Below, in pieces: positions 1-13,725 of a stretch of DNA of 64,000 bases. The stretch is from Manihot esculenta (taxonomy: Eukaryota; Streptophyta; Magnoliopsida; Malpighiales; Euphorbiaceae). The translations under genes and the position numbers were made by a program. The DNA is taken from assembly GCF_001659605.2 (NCBI RefSeq), contig NC_035178.2:3067734-3131733 (forward strand), given 5' to 3'. The notes under the pieces were generated by a model, which saw nothing but the letters and a program-made list of their open reading frames with translations, had not been told where the DNA came from and made no database searches. Position 1 is the stretch's first letter, and each line of letters starts with the position of its first letter.

Positions 1-675
1 ATCAATAAATATCAAACACTTTGAAAATGGTTAATTGGATGGTGATGTTTAAGCGTCTCTCTTTCTCATCCATATGTAAAATTGACATTAGACTGCAAAA
101 ATTTTCAACTAGTTTTGTATTGCATAATTATTGATATCAACTTGGAGCTCACAAGCTAACCTAATTAATTGATGTCCGCAGATCCATCATAACACCTAAA
201 ATTCTCACCTACAAATCACATGGAATCTTCACCTAAAATTCCACATTTCTTAGATAATTCTACACCATGAAAAAAAAATCTACTTATTTTCTTTAAAAAA
301 ATTAAAGAAAATAAAAGTTAATTTTACACCTATCGTAAACATGATCTTATACCATTATCTTTAAACAAAATATAAAATACCATTATCTTTAAACAAAATA
401 AAAGCCAATTTTAATGTCGCTATTAACAAAATAGATAGAGTTGGAGCACAAAAAATGATAAGGTTAACCATGTGGATGAAATTATAGAAAGTTAAAAAAT
501 TATAAATCCTCTTATCTTGGAAAGTATGGCTTGTAGAAAAATCATATTTTTTACTAGAATTTGTAATTTTAGAAGGATGATCGGTCAATAATTAAAGCTC
601 TAAAAAATCATTTTCTATCTAGTAGTATTAGAAACATTATTAGTGATATTGTTCACATGCTTTATGTTTTCAAAA
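1..675. other. AT-rich intergenic sequence, no gene seen
   Basis: The stretch is AT-rich with several short A and T runs and a local duplication of 'accattatcttt' near 351-387. No reading frame looks coding on either strand. I see no RNA gene. Confidence 0.5.
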
Positions 676-974
676 AAAAATGTTCTTTAGTTTTGTTAAT
701 AGATCCGGAAATAGTGACTCCCATGGCCTAGCTGCTCGCATAGCGAGGGATGCTTTTCTTGTGGATAATTCTTTACTGAAGTTTCATTTTGCATTTCGTA
801 ATCATCGTTATACCTGTTTAAAGTTTATTAAATTTCTTATATTTGGAAAAAAAAAATTATTTGAAGCTTTTGATATAGATGGGGCAAGCCCAACAAGTTC
901 TTGGAAACCATTTTTTGCAATTTTATGGGGCTCAGCTCTTTCCATTAATTGAGTTTTAGTTAAAAAAAAAAAAA
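676..974 (+). mobile_element. 5'-truncated LINE remnant (RNase H tail plus poly-A)
   Basis: The plus strand encodes a short peptide containing NRSGNSDSHGLAARIARDAF. It follows the R-x-x-N-x-x-x-H-x-LA pattern found at the end of the RNase H-like domain of plant non-LTR retrotransposons. The frame runs from 680 to 952 and is followed by a run of A at 962-974, as expected for the poly-A tail of a LINE. Everything upstream (endonuclease, reverse transcriptase) is absent, which is the usual result of incomplete target-primed reverse transcription. No clear target-site duplication was found. Confidence 0.45.
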
Positions 975-1425
975 GTAAGCCCAATCCTCTTTTTTAAGTG
1001 TTTCGGCCTTAGGCTCAATTACTACTCTGGGCTGTGCTTCAGACTCAGTTGAATGCTTTATTGTTTGAGATTTGTGAAAATTATAGATGTCACCAAGTAT
1101 TATATACTTAATAAATAAATTCATCAAATAATTTGGCAACTAATTATTGTAAAAAAAAAATTGTGGGTAATGATATATGGTTAACTAAAATTTTGTTCCA
1201 TTTTCAAGTTAAATAGTTACTAAAATCTAAAATAAGAAATAATTTATGAATTTTGACATGTTTCGAAATTTAACTTTAAATTATTCATAACAAAAATGTA
1301 ATATTAGTCATTTTACCCTTAAGTTTTATAATGAGTTCATTAAACAAAAAAACGAGGGATATTTTACAATTAGCTGAAGTAACAAGGGCATAAAAGCAAA
1401 ATCACCCCTCATTATAGCTGCGGCT
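975..1425. other. Intergenic sequence upstream of RPN11, no gene seen
   Basis: AT-rich spacer between a LINE remnant and the RPN11 promoter. No coding frame is supported. Confidence 0.5.
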
Positions 1426-1433
1426 TATATAAT
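1426..1433 (+). promoter_or_regulatory. Possible TATA box of RPN11
   Basis: TATATAAT lies about 115 bases upstream of the RPN11 start codon in otherwise less AT-rich sequence. The position fits a TATA box with an 80-90 base 5' leader. This is an inference from position only. Confidence 0.4.
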
Positions 1434-1546
1434 GTCCAGAACCGCCCTTGCGGTATGGTTTACTCATCACTGAAATCTTGTCTTGCTACAGAAGATAACA
1501 CCAAGTTCCTCTGATTGGCTACCGAGATAGGAGAGAGTGAGAGGAA

Positions 1547-4401
<2,855 letters not shown>

Positions 4402-4644
4402 AGTATACTTAGTTATTTTCTTCCATTCTCTTGGAATCCTTTATTTGGTTACCTTTTGTATTGTATGTTACAAATAGTTAGATTTATATTTTAAGTTATT
4501 TCAGTTCATTTTATCTTTTCTCAAATTATTTATAGTCATTTTCTATGGTTAATTTGATTTTTAAAAAAAAAACTTATCAGGAAATTTTTAGTTAATTCAT
4601 GTTTCAAGCTATTAACTGTTTAATAATGTGTGAAGGTTTATTAT
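4402..4644. other. 3' flank of RPN11
   Basis: AT-rich sequence that should contain the RPN11 3' UTR. No further gene is seen before the Mutator-like element. Confidence 0.5.
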
Positions 4645-4653
4645 TAGTTTATA

Positions 4654-5606
4654 GGGTAAATTGCAATTTAGTCTTTCTAATTTAGTGAAATATAACTTTT
4701 CGTTTTTCTGTTTTAAAAAATTGTCAATTTAATCACTGTGATTTTTAAAAATTATGCTATTGGTTTCAACCGTTAGATTATTTATAAATTGGTTAATAGA
4801 AAGTTAAATAAAAAATTTTTAAATTACCCTTTAACTAATGGGAGGGATGAATATTTTTTCTCACCAATTATAGAAGGGGCTATTTAAGAATAAGGAAAAA
4901 TTAATGCACAAACAAATTAATCAAGGATGTCGGTCACCCATTGCTCACTCGATACCAGTGGCGGATAGAAGAAAAAATATATAAATAAGAAATTTCTGAA
5001 TTTAAAAGGAATAAGAACTCGCTCTCTCGGCATCAATGGCTTCCATATCTCTTTTATAGCTTTTGTCCTAATTTTAAAATCCATTTGAAATGACGATACA
5101 GTACTGTTTGGCGATGATATTGCTACTCCTTCTACCTCCTCCGTTGATAATCAATTCACATCAAACCCTCTGCCTGATTCATCAGTGGAATCTGGTTCAA
5201 ACACCACTGTAACGTTAAGAACAAAAAATACTCACAAGTTAATAAGCGAAATATGCAAAACTCAAATCTTCAACGCCGTCAACGCCGTAGCAAAGCTGTG
5301 ATACGTTAAAAATCACATAATAAAAAGGAAAAAAGATTTTTTTTTTCTTTCTAAGAAGAGAGAGAAAGAGAGAGAAAAAGAGAAAAATAAAGAAAATATA
5401 CAAAGTCGTCGAAAGTATTAGAGAAAAAGCTGTGATGGATATTTTAGTCTTTTAACTAAGACTAACAGTGACTTAACTGAAAATTTAACGGAAGGGACCA
5501 ATAGTATGGTTTTTAAAAATTATAGTGATTAAATTGATGATTTTTTAAAACAGAAAGATAAAAAGTTATATTTTACTAAATTAGAGAAACTAAATTGCAG
5601 TTTACC
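4654..5606. mobile_element. Non-autonomous Mutator-like element with long terminal inverted repeats
   Basis: The first ~135 bases (from GGGTAAATTGCAATTTAG) reappear as an inverted copy at the right end (reverse complement starts GGTAAACTGCAATTTAG). The copies match through roughly 4654-4790 and 5470-5606. The element is flanked by an exact 9-bp direct repeat TAGTTTATA at 4645-4653 and 5607-5615. Long inverted repeats with a 9-bp duplication are characteristic of Mutator superfamily elements. There is no transposase. The interior holds a purine-rich GAGA tract near 5350-5390 and a coding-like stretch near 5105-5220, considered in the findings. Confidence 0.8.
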
Positions 5607-5615
5607 TAGTTTATA

Positions 5616-7300
5616 TAATACTATTTAGTATGACTCAATCCTTGTAAATGTTAAAATAAAAACTATTTAATTCTTATAGTTTTTAGCTTATATAGTTTAA
5701 AATTACAACCATGTGGTCGTAATTCTAAAATAATAATTATTTATGTAAACTACTTAATATGTTTTTGTAAATGGATAGAATAATTTCATAAACGACAGAT
5801 TTTCCTTTTTTTGTATTCATTTTTTTTTTCTTTTCTGATTTTTTCTCTATCAATTGAAGGATATTGCATTTAAAGCCCTATGGGCAATAGAACAAGTCTA
5901 ACAAGGAGCAAATGAACAATCGACAAGAATAAGCCCACCCAATTAAAGAGCCAGGAGCCCACACAACCTAATCCATTACTGCTCAACCAGTGAGAAGACA
6001 CCACAAACCCATATGCACCACCCGTACAACCAGGGCTCTCAAGACTCACCGACAATATCCACCATAAAAGAGAAACCGGCTCATTACCTTTCCAATTTAG
6101 TATAGTCATGGAAATGCCGTTTGGAGCCATATCTTGCTCCAATACTGAATTCACCACTTCCAGCGTCAATCAACCATGGTTAAGTCAAACCCAGTGGTTG
6201 TCAAACACTCTGCAGGCAAACCACAAATTTCAAATTCAAAACATCGAACTTATTAAAAAAAATTAAATCCATAACTACAAACTACCTAAAATTGACAAGT
6301 TAAGATCAAGGCGTATTTCTCTCTGACCTTGACCATAGCGATGAAATCCCTCCACTCTCCCCTGCCGCATCTCTCTAACACGTATTTAAATTCATTATAA
6401 TATTTATAAATTTTATTTATTTATCTATATTATAAATTTAAATTATAATAAAAAATTAACTATGATAATTTAAGTATAAACAGTAATAATAATTTTAAAA
6501 TTTAAACTTATTATATGATGTTTTAATAATATAATATTTAGTATATTTTTATAAATTGAATAATTTTATTATTTAAATTATTTATTTTTTTAATAAATCG
6601 ATTGATACAGTTAATTATTTTTAATAAATATTACATTATTTTATTTCTTTAATATTATAACGTTAAATTTTAAAACTAATATAGTGAATTTTTATAACTT
6701 TTTTAAGAATAGAGAATGAATTTTATTGCACTTAAAGTACAATCTTCTTATTAGTTAGCAGTTAAAATTGAATACTTTATAATTTTTCACTTTAAAATTA
6801 AATATATTTTAAGAATAGACAAAATACTTTGTTTACTTTTCCCAATAATTATTTAAGTCCCAAATTTCCAGATATTGGCAATCCTGTTGTCCCAGGGAGG
6901 AATGATATTTGAGGGATAAATGATAGCTTTATTATGAAAAATTGGCGAGCAGCCGATGGAAAAGGGACTGCAGAGCTGATGGATATATTACAGAAGCTTC
7001 TTCAATCATTTTTCTATTTAATTATTTGGGTTTTCCTATAAAGATCTGTTTGCAGCTTTCTAAAGAGGTAAATACATTAAAGATGATAATTTTATTTTTA
7101 TTTCCGGCCGGTACGGTCACTTTCCTCTTCAACATCCTATGGATAATACACATCCTACTAAAAAGTTGGATTAATTGTCTGGAAAACACTTGCTTCTTCT
7201 GTAACCTTTAGATTTAAAAATTCCAAAAATTCAGCAATATGTTATATATGCTTTTAACCAGTGAAAAGTAAAATTCTGATATATGGGTATTGGACATATA
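5616..7300. other. Intergenic sequence, very AT-rich in 6380-6840
   Basis: No gene is supported. A block at about 5870-6180 is less AT-rich and follows T runs at about 5810-5831. It could be an old minus-strand retroelement 3' end but shows no recognisable domain. The part from 6380 to 6840 is almost entirely A and T. The rest is ordinary spacer. Confidence 0.4.
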
Positions 7301-7378
7301 GCAGTAAAGGTACACAAGAGCAGCAGCTAACACAAATTAGCAGTAAAGGTACACAAGAGCAGCAGCTAACACAAATTA
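7301..7378 (+). repeat. Perfect 39-bp tandem duplication
   Basis: Two identical adjacent 39-bp units lie at 7301-7339 and 7340-7378, each beginning GCAGTAAAGGTACACAAGAG. They sit 32 bases past the stop codon of the minus-strand carboxylesterase, so probably inside its 3' UTR. The perfect identity points to a recent duplication. Confidence 0.9.
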
Positions 7379-7409
7379 ATTTAGATCTCCAACATAGAAC
7401 AACAGTGTC

Positions 7410-8381
7410 CTATGCTCGGTTGATGTAAGAAGCCAACCGCTTGATCAAGAGACAAGCATTTTCGCAATCAGGGTTAAAGATATAAAAACCGTGATCTTCT
7501 CCTTTTGTTTCCACAATCTCCGCTTTTCCTTGCCACCCACTCTTCATCAAGTTTTCGTAATAAAGCTTCCCTCTTTCACGTAATATGTCTTTCTCTGCAA
7601 CCAAAACAAGCACACTCTCACTAGCCAACCCTTTAAGACTTGGGGCTTCTTTCACAAACGGGTTAATGTACGGATCATCACACCCTTTGTCAGAGGGGCA
7701 AACAAACATCCACCAATTATCTACCATTGATTTTCTCACACTATCATTCATCTCTTCTCCAATTGGATCTTTTCCCCAGAAATAGGGATGGACCATAGCT
7801 ATGCCTTGAAGCTTCTTCATTTTTGGACACTGCAGATTCGAGTCATTATTGATCCGCAAGGCTAAGTGGTGTGCAATGTTAGCGCCAGCACTGTCTCCTG
7901 CTAAAAACACCCGTTCAAAGTCTGCATAATGCTCGAGCCATTCTTCGGTGCCACCACTTACGTGAGCCAATACCCATTTGAGACAATCCCATGAATCCTC
8001 GTATGCAGTTGGAAGCGGGTCTTCTGGGGCTAACCTGTAGTCCACCGAGATAGCGATAATTTTAGCTTGAGAAACTAGCCTATTGAGGCAACATTGGTAC
8101 TTGGGTTCCGCCGGTGATGCTATACAAAAGGCTCCACCGTGATAGTAGACTAGAAGTGTAAGCTTTTGGCTGTTGTTAATGGAATTGGGCCGATAAAGCC
8201 TAGCTGAGAGAGTGGTTTGTGGAGTGGTGATAGAAATGTCTTTGGATAAAACATCAGTTTCGGCATCCAAGCCTGGAGGTGTAACTTCTGTTCCTACAAA
8301 TCTCTCGACGGTTCCATCAGTATACAGTCGAAGGTAAGGCAAAATTTCCTGAGATACTTGTTTGCTCGGAGCCATTTGCAA
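7410..8381 (-). CDS. Carboxylesterase, CXE / hormone-sensitive-lipase-like family
   Basis: Single-exon gene of 323 residues in the alpha/beta-hydrolase fold-3 family of plant CXE esterases, related to the gibberellin receptor GID1 but with an intact catalytic triad. The oxyanion-hole motif HGGAF starts at residue 81. The nucleophile S164 lies in GDSAGAN, the acid is D265 in AEKD, and the base is H297 in GEDHGF. Expected activity is hydrolysis of short-chain or xenobiotic esters, probably in the cytosol; the true substrate is unknown. The first Met is followed by another at residue 3, so the start may be either. It lies head-to-tail with a second family member, consistent with tandem duplication. 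Confidence 0.92.
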   Translation of the reverse strand: MQMAPSKQVSQEILPYLRLYTDGTVERFVGTEVTPPGLDAETDVLSKDISITTPQTTLSARLYRPNSINNSQKLTLLVYYHGGAFCIASPAEPKYQCCLNRLVSQAKIIAISVDYRLAPEDPLPTAYEDSWDCLKWVLAHVSGGTEEWLEHYADFERVFLAGDSAGANIAHHLALRINNDSNLQCPKMKKLQGIAMVHPYFWGKDPIGEEMNDSVRKSMVDNWWMFVCPSDKGCDDPYINPFVKEAPSLKGLASESVLVLVAEKDILRERGKLYYENLMKSGWQGKAEIVETKGEDHGFYIFNPDCENACLLIKRLASYINRA

Positions 8382-8713
8382 AAATTATTTGGCAAGAGAC
8401 AGCTAGTGGTATTAAATATAGGCAGCAGGATTGGTGGCGATTTTAACCAGAATTGAATTGATGTATGTACGAGTTATAAAAGAGTTGACCAATTCAGCTA
8501 AGGTGATGTCCAAATCAACTTTTACAGTTGAGGAGAATATCTCAATCAATTATTCGTTTCGAATTAAAATTTAATTTAATTAATACCTCTTTAATAATTT
8601 TTTTTATTTAAAATATAATAATTGAATTCTTTTTAATTTTTTAAAAACATCATTTTAGAACTATGAAATACAAAAACATTCAAATAATGATGAAATCAAG
8701 ATTTACATAAACA
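8382..8713. other. Spacer between the two carboxylesterase genes
   Basis: AT-rich sequence of about 330 bases. It must carry the promoter of the downstream minus-strand esterase and the 3' UTR of the upstream one. A TATA-like CTATATTTAAT occurs on the minus strand about 35 bases before the start at 8381, but its role is uncertain. Confidence 0.45.
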
Positions 8714-9691
8714 TTAAAATAAAGGCACGTCCCTATTGAAGAAGGCAGCTAACCGTTGGATCAAATACTTAGCTTTCTCGGACTCCAAATCATTCAAATG
8801 GAAACCATGGCCCTCTCCTCGAGTCTCATCAATCTCAACCACGCCCATCCACCCGCTCCTACTCAGAGCCGCGTAATAGGCCCATCCTCTATCTCTCAGC
8901 ACATCCCTCTCAGCTACACACACCAGCACTCTCTTGCACCCTAGCCCCATTAGGCCCGGCCCATGTTCGGCAAATGGGTTGACTCGTGGGTCATCATGGT
9001 CCGGGTTCGACGGGCAAATTACTGGCCACAATCGGTCTACCAATGCCTTTCTATCCGGATCCACTGCCTCCGAACCAATTGGCTCGGATCCCCAAAAGTA
9101 TGGGTGGGTTAAAGCAACTCCTAGAAGTTCAATACCAAGCCCAAACTCCGGGTTCCCTGCAGCTATAGCCAAGTTATGAGCAATGTTGGCACCGGCACTT
9201 TCTCCGGCTAAAAATACTCTTCCAAAATCTGCATGGTCATTTAACCAAGGCTCAGGACCATCTCTGTTTCTATGAGAAACTACCCACTGGAGTGCAGCCC
9301 ATGAATCCTCATACGCGGTGGGAATAGGGTGCTCAGGAGCTTTCCTGTAGTTCACAGAAACTGCAACCACATTGGCTTCAGCGACCAGTTTGGTTAAGTA
9401 GTTGTGGTACTTGTGAGTGAATGGAGATGAGACGCAAAAAGCGCCGCCGTGGAAGTAGACGAGGAGAGGGAACTTTTGGCTGGGATGGTGGAGTTTTGGG
9501 AGATAGAGGCGAGCAGAGACGAGGTTGGGTTCAGGAATTATAGTGAGGTCTTTGGATGAAAGGCCAGAAGAGAGACTGGAGGATGGTGGAACAAAGTCAG
9601 TATCTCGGAGTCTGTGAACATGGCCATCTTTGTAAACTCGGAAGATCCCTTCAAGCTCATAAGTCAGTTCTTGTTTGCTTGAGTTGTCCAT
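8714..9691 (-). CDS. Carboxylesterase, CXE family (tandem paralogue)
   Basis: Single-exon gene of 325 residues, in the same family and orientation as its neighbour at 7410-8381. HGGAF starts at residue 81. The nucleophile S165 lies in GESAGAN, the acid is D263 in AERD, and the base is H295 in GEGHGF, so the enzyme should be active. The Ser motif has Glu (GESAG) where the neighbour has Asp (GDSAG), a variation seen within plant CXE enzymes. Blocks such as PTAYEDSW and HPYFWG are shared between the two proteins, while the N-terminal 40 residues and the C-terminus have diverged. The duplication is therefore not recent. Substrate unknown. Confidence 0.92.
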   Translation of the reverse strand: MDNSSKQELTYELEGIFRVYKDGHVHRLRDTDFVPPSSSLSSGLSSKDLTIIPEPNLVSARLYLPKLHHPSQKFPLLVYFHGGAFCVSSPFTHKYHNYLTKLVAEANVVAVSVNYRKAPEHPIPTAYEDSWAALQWVVSHRNRDGPEPWLNDHADFGRVFLAGESAGANIAHNLAIAAGNPEFGLGIELLGVALTHPYFWGSEPIGSEAVDPDRKALVDRLWPVICPSNPDHDDPRVNPFAEHGPGLMGLGCKRVLVCVAERDVLRDRGWAYYAALSRSGWMGVVEIDETRGEGHGFHLNDLESEKAKYLIQRLAAFFNRDVPLF

Positions 9692-10546
9692 TGGAATTTT
9701 GAGATGGACTGCCAGCTACTGTGTCTGTGGCGTAAGAAGGAGACGAGGAAATGGGACTAATGGATGGATAATGTTTATCGTCCTTCCATTTCTATCTATA
9801 GGACGGGTAAAATTTTTTTTTTTTTTTTCCTTTCTCCAATTGAAAAGGAATTATTTTAAGTAAAGATAATTTATACAGAATTGGAAATTAGGAATGAATA
9901 ATATCATTTTTTATAAAATAATAATTAATTAATAATTTGTCAGAAAAATATTATTACTCCATCAAATTAATAGTAAATTGTTCTATTACGGTTTCAATAT
10001 GTATGGCGATGTGGGTTAGTCTGTGAAGCTGAATGTTCAACTCAGTCAAGCCTTTTAGTAGTCAGGTCAATTTACGTATCTCATTGGCATCCTCCAATTG
10101 ACAATCTTGACTATGAATTTGTAGAGTAAATCTGCGAGGACACGTGAAATTATTTTTCTTGGTTAACTATTTACATAAACTGATTTTTCTTGCTTCCTTC
10201 CCCATACGTGTCAAAGTTTTCATATCCATATCATTTATAAAATAAATTATTAATCGGACATACCAAAACGCGTCATAAAAACATTTAAAAAATATTTAAT
10301 TTTAGTGCTTGGTCATTTAACTAATAAACTATTATTAATTTTCAAAAAACAATTATTATTATAATTTAAAAAGAAATAGAGAATAATTTTAAAATAGAAA
10401 GACAAAACGGAGGAGCAGAAGATAAGCAAATTGATAAAACGTCGCCGCATTTTTACCAATATTGCTTTCTAATCTAAGAAGTCAGTAGTAACTCACTGCT
10501 TCCATTCAGCTATTCTTCCTCAGACAAAGAGATCAGAAAAAAGCAA
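9692..10546. other. Divergent intergenic region
   Basis: Spacer between a minus-strand carboxylesterase and the plus-strand SDH5-like gene, so it should carry both promoters. A T run lies at about 9810-9829. No gene is seen. Confidence 0.5.
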
Positions 10547-12378
10547 ATGGAGAAGATGGTGTTACTCAGATCCATATGCCGCGCAGCCTGTTTCAGGACT
10601 TCATGTTGCGCCGCCGTTACCCACCGCCTGGCTTCTCGATCTCTCTTTACCCTTTCTTCACATTCTGTTGCTGCCCCTTCTAATCGCATCCTTTCTGGTA
10701 TTCATTTTTATATATTTATATCTGATACTGGCTTCAATTTGTCAACTTGAAGTTGTTTGTTAATTCGATTACGACGCGGTTGGTGGCGACTGTGCTTTGT
10801 TTTCTCCCCCTTAATCGACTAATGCTTTGTTCAATTCCTTTATCGAAATTTAGGGTTTTTCTTCAATTGTTTAGATAAAATTATCTGTTAGGATGCTTTT
10901 CAAAGAGCTCCGTGGAATATTAAATTCCTGATAAAGAGTTTTATGGAGTTATATATCTGTCTTGTTGATTCTTAATACTCCCAACATTTCAGCTCAAGTA
11001 TTCTCTGGTCATTTCTCATGGAATTGCTCACTTTTCGTTTGTTTTGGTTATTTTCTTTCTTTTTTTTTTTTTCCTGCATTGACTGGATTGGGATCGTATG
11101 TTAACATTTGAGGAAACTAAATTTCATCATACCATTTTGGGTTTTTATTTATGTTCTCTGCAAGAAAGCAGTATTGGGTTTTCAAGGGTCCTTGACTCTG
11201 TGGAAGGCAGCGATATATATTTATTTAAGTATGTTGTGTGATTGAATACCACATTGCAATTAACTTCATCTGATTAAAATTCTCATGTTGTGAACTTATT
11301 TCTTATGGGTCAGACCTCACAGATTTCAGATCTTCTTTCACAATGGGAATTGGAAGCAGACGGTTTTTTAGTGAGGATGTAACTCACATGCCAGTCATAC
11401 AAGATCCTGAAATTCAAAATGTTTTCAAGGACTTAATGGCTGCAAGTTGGGACGAGCTTCCCGATACTCTCATCCATGATGTGAAGAATGCGTTGTCTAA
11501 GAACACTGATGATAAAGCTGGTCAAGAAATTGTGAAGAATGTTTTCGCTGCGGCTGAAGCAGTTAGTGAATTTGGTGGCATGCTCGTTTCTATGAAAATG
11601 GAACTTGATGACAGTATTGGATTGAGTGGCGAGGTCGTATAATTTAACTGGAATTACATGACCTCTTCTATTCCCCCCCCCCCCCCCCCCCTTTGTCTCC
11701 ATGATTCATGTAGTTTGATGGTTTCAATTTTCGTGTAGGATGTAAAGCCCTTATCAGGTGATTTTGCCAATGCTCTTCGTGCTGTTTATCAGCGGTATTC
11801 TGCCTATTTGGATGCCTTTGGACCTGATGAAGGTTATTTGCGGAAGAAAGTGGAGACAGAGTTGGGATCAAAGATGATACACCTGAAGATGAGATGCAGT
11901 GGGCTTGGTTCAGAGTGGGGGAAGGTACTAAAACTTGTTTCACGGTTTAAACAGGACAGAGTTTGCTGCATTGAGATAGAACATATTACCAACATCTGTC
12001 ATTTCTTTAGGGCAAAAATCATCGTGTAGGACCATGAAATAATAACTGCCTATGCCTTTGATGGCGAAATATATGATGAGCAAAATAGGTCTTATGTCAA
12101 GTCAAATGTCCAATAGGGTTTTCTTTTTAGCCAACAAATGGAGTAAATTTTCTGATATACTAATGCTATAGCTAGTTAGGAGAACCCTGGGCTGAAGGAT
12201 ATACGACTGCTCTAAGGATGTGCTGCAAACTCAAATTTTCATTCCTTCATTTGCAGTTATTCTGTTATGAATGCTAAGGTGATAATTTAATTTCTGATAT
12301 GGTTTGGCCTTTTGGTTGCAGGTTACTGTTCTTGGCACTTCTGGACTTGCTGGTTCTTATGTTGAGCAGAGAGCTTAA
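10547..12378 (+). CDS. SDH5: Succinate dehydrogenase subunit 5-like mitochondrial protein
   Basis: Four exons join in frame: 10547-10697, 11314-11633, 11739-11924 and 12322-12378, giving 237 residues. The first ~60 residues are rich in Arg, Ser, Ala and Cys and lack acidic residues after Glu2, as in a mitochondrial presequence. The mature part contains QEIVKNVFAAAEAV, YLRKKVETELG, MIHLKMRCSGLGSEWGK and ends GSYVEQRA. I recognise this as the plant-specific fifth subunit of complex II, which accompanies the flavoprotein, iron-sulfur and membrane-anchor subunits in the inner membrane. The name rests on memory of the family; no cofactor motif is visible. Intron 2 contains a run of 19 C. Confidence 0.72.
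11673..11691 (+). repeat. Poly-C tract (19 C) in intron 2 of the SDH5-like gene
   Basis: An uninterrupted run of 19 cytosines lies 40 bases downstream of the exon 2 donor. Length in the living genome is uncertain because such homopolymers are often misassembled. Confidence 0.85.
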
Positions 12379-12995
12379 GGACACATTTGAGGAAGGGTTT
12401 GATGTAATTGTGAATTTTGGGATCATGTTTTTGAATAGTTGGAGACAGTTTACATGTCTTCTCTCTGGAAGAACCATCTAAGTTGGACTTGATGGCCGGT
12501 GAATAAGATCTTATTAATGTCCACATTTAAAACCATATATCTAAGTGGGAATAAATGCACCTGGTTGTCGGATGATCATTTTGTATGTTCAAGTGAATCA
12601 AACTCTACATAAAAAGAACATTATGGTTATTGTTTTAACGAAACTGTTGTTTTTTCGAGAATGGGAAGAATTATTTTAATGAAAAGTCGGAGCTTTTTTT
12701 CTCCTTTCTGATCTCTTTGGAAGTTCTCAATTTAAATTACAATGGCAGTATCAAAATTTCTAATTATGAAGGAAGCTAGTCACTAGTTCTGTGCTTCCTA
12801 TCTAGAAAAGTGCAATTCTTCAGTCTTGTATGACGAGGCTTCTAAATTCGTCAGCCATGTAACATAGCAGATGAGAATATGATCCATGAAATAGGTAATC
12901 TCGACCATCTTCCGATTAATATGTAATCTTTATTCATTAATTTGTCTGCTTGCCTCCATTGCCAAGAACAGTATGAATTATGAAGATTACTGAAC
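12379..12995. other. Convergent intergenic region
   Basis: Contains the 3' ends of the plus-strand SDH5-like gene and the minus-strand gene that ends at 12996. No extra coding frame is supported. Confidence 0.5.
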
Positions 12996-13725
12996 TCAGG
13001 CCATCTTAACTATTCTGCTGCCTTTACGCCAAGACCAAGATTCAGAAGGGGATTTGGGCAAAGGTGGAAGCAACACAGCCTTCCTGCAGAGACCAAATGG
13101 CCATCCCTCGCAGTGACACAACTCCAGAAGTATGGAACGCTTTGGAAAATCTTGAAACCCAAGAACCTCACTGAAGCTTGAACAGCGGGAGAAATTTGTC
13201 TTCACTGAAACAAAGGCTTCCTTGCTCAAAGCACTTGAACAACATGAGAAACGGCTTGCAACAGAGAGAAATTCTTCTCTTTCATCATCCACCTCCTCAT
13301 CATCACCATCCTTGTCTTGAAAAATCTTAGGAGCCAAGTACAATTCCCCAGTCCTCGGAGAAAACACCCATGAAAAGCTATCTGTCAGAACAAAAGATCT
13401 TTGCCTTGACTTCTCGATGGCACGGCTTCGAACTGCTGAAACAACAAGCTGAAGAAACAATGAAACACAATCACACAACAAAAAAACAATCATGAATTGA
13501 AAATGGAAGATAGAAATTAACTAGTAGAAGATTATATCAACGGCAGTCAAAAGTGAGTACTTCCTGCTCATCATCCAAGTCACTGGCAGGGTACTCCAGC
13601 TCCGGGCTAGAAACTGAAACTCGGCGACAAGTCCGGCAATTTGAAAACGCATCCTTCAAAGTTGCAGTAAAGAACTTGCATTTCCTGGAAGGATTTGATT
13701 GTTCCTCGTGATAAAAGACACCCAT
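12996..13725 (-). CDS. Conserved plant protein of unknown function, 205 aa
   Basis: Two exons on the minus strand, 13561-13725 and 12996-13448, join in phase across a GT-AG intron. I chose the start MGVFYHEEQSN because a Met 11 codons upstream lies where the sequence resembles a splice acceptor. The N-terminal part carries KDAFSNCRTCRR. The middle contains SFSWVFSPRTGELYLAPKI followed by an acidic stretch. The C-terminal part has CHCEGWPFGLCRKAVLLPP and a conserved-looking Ser/Pro/Trp block. The recurring Cys residues and conserved Trp/Pro blocks suggest a real folded plant protein. I do not recognise an enzyme or binding motif, and the 5' end could include another exon. Confidence 0.65.

Noticed and set aside
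5870..6169. Minus-strand frame of 99 codons, perhaps a retroelement protein
   Set aside because: The peptide is Leu/Trp/Ser-rich and matches no family pattern I know. The block may be retroelement-derived but I cannot show it.
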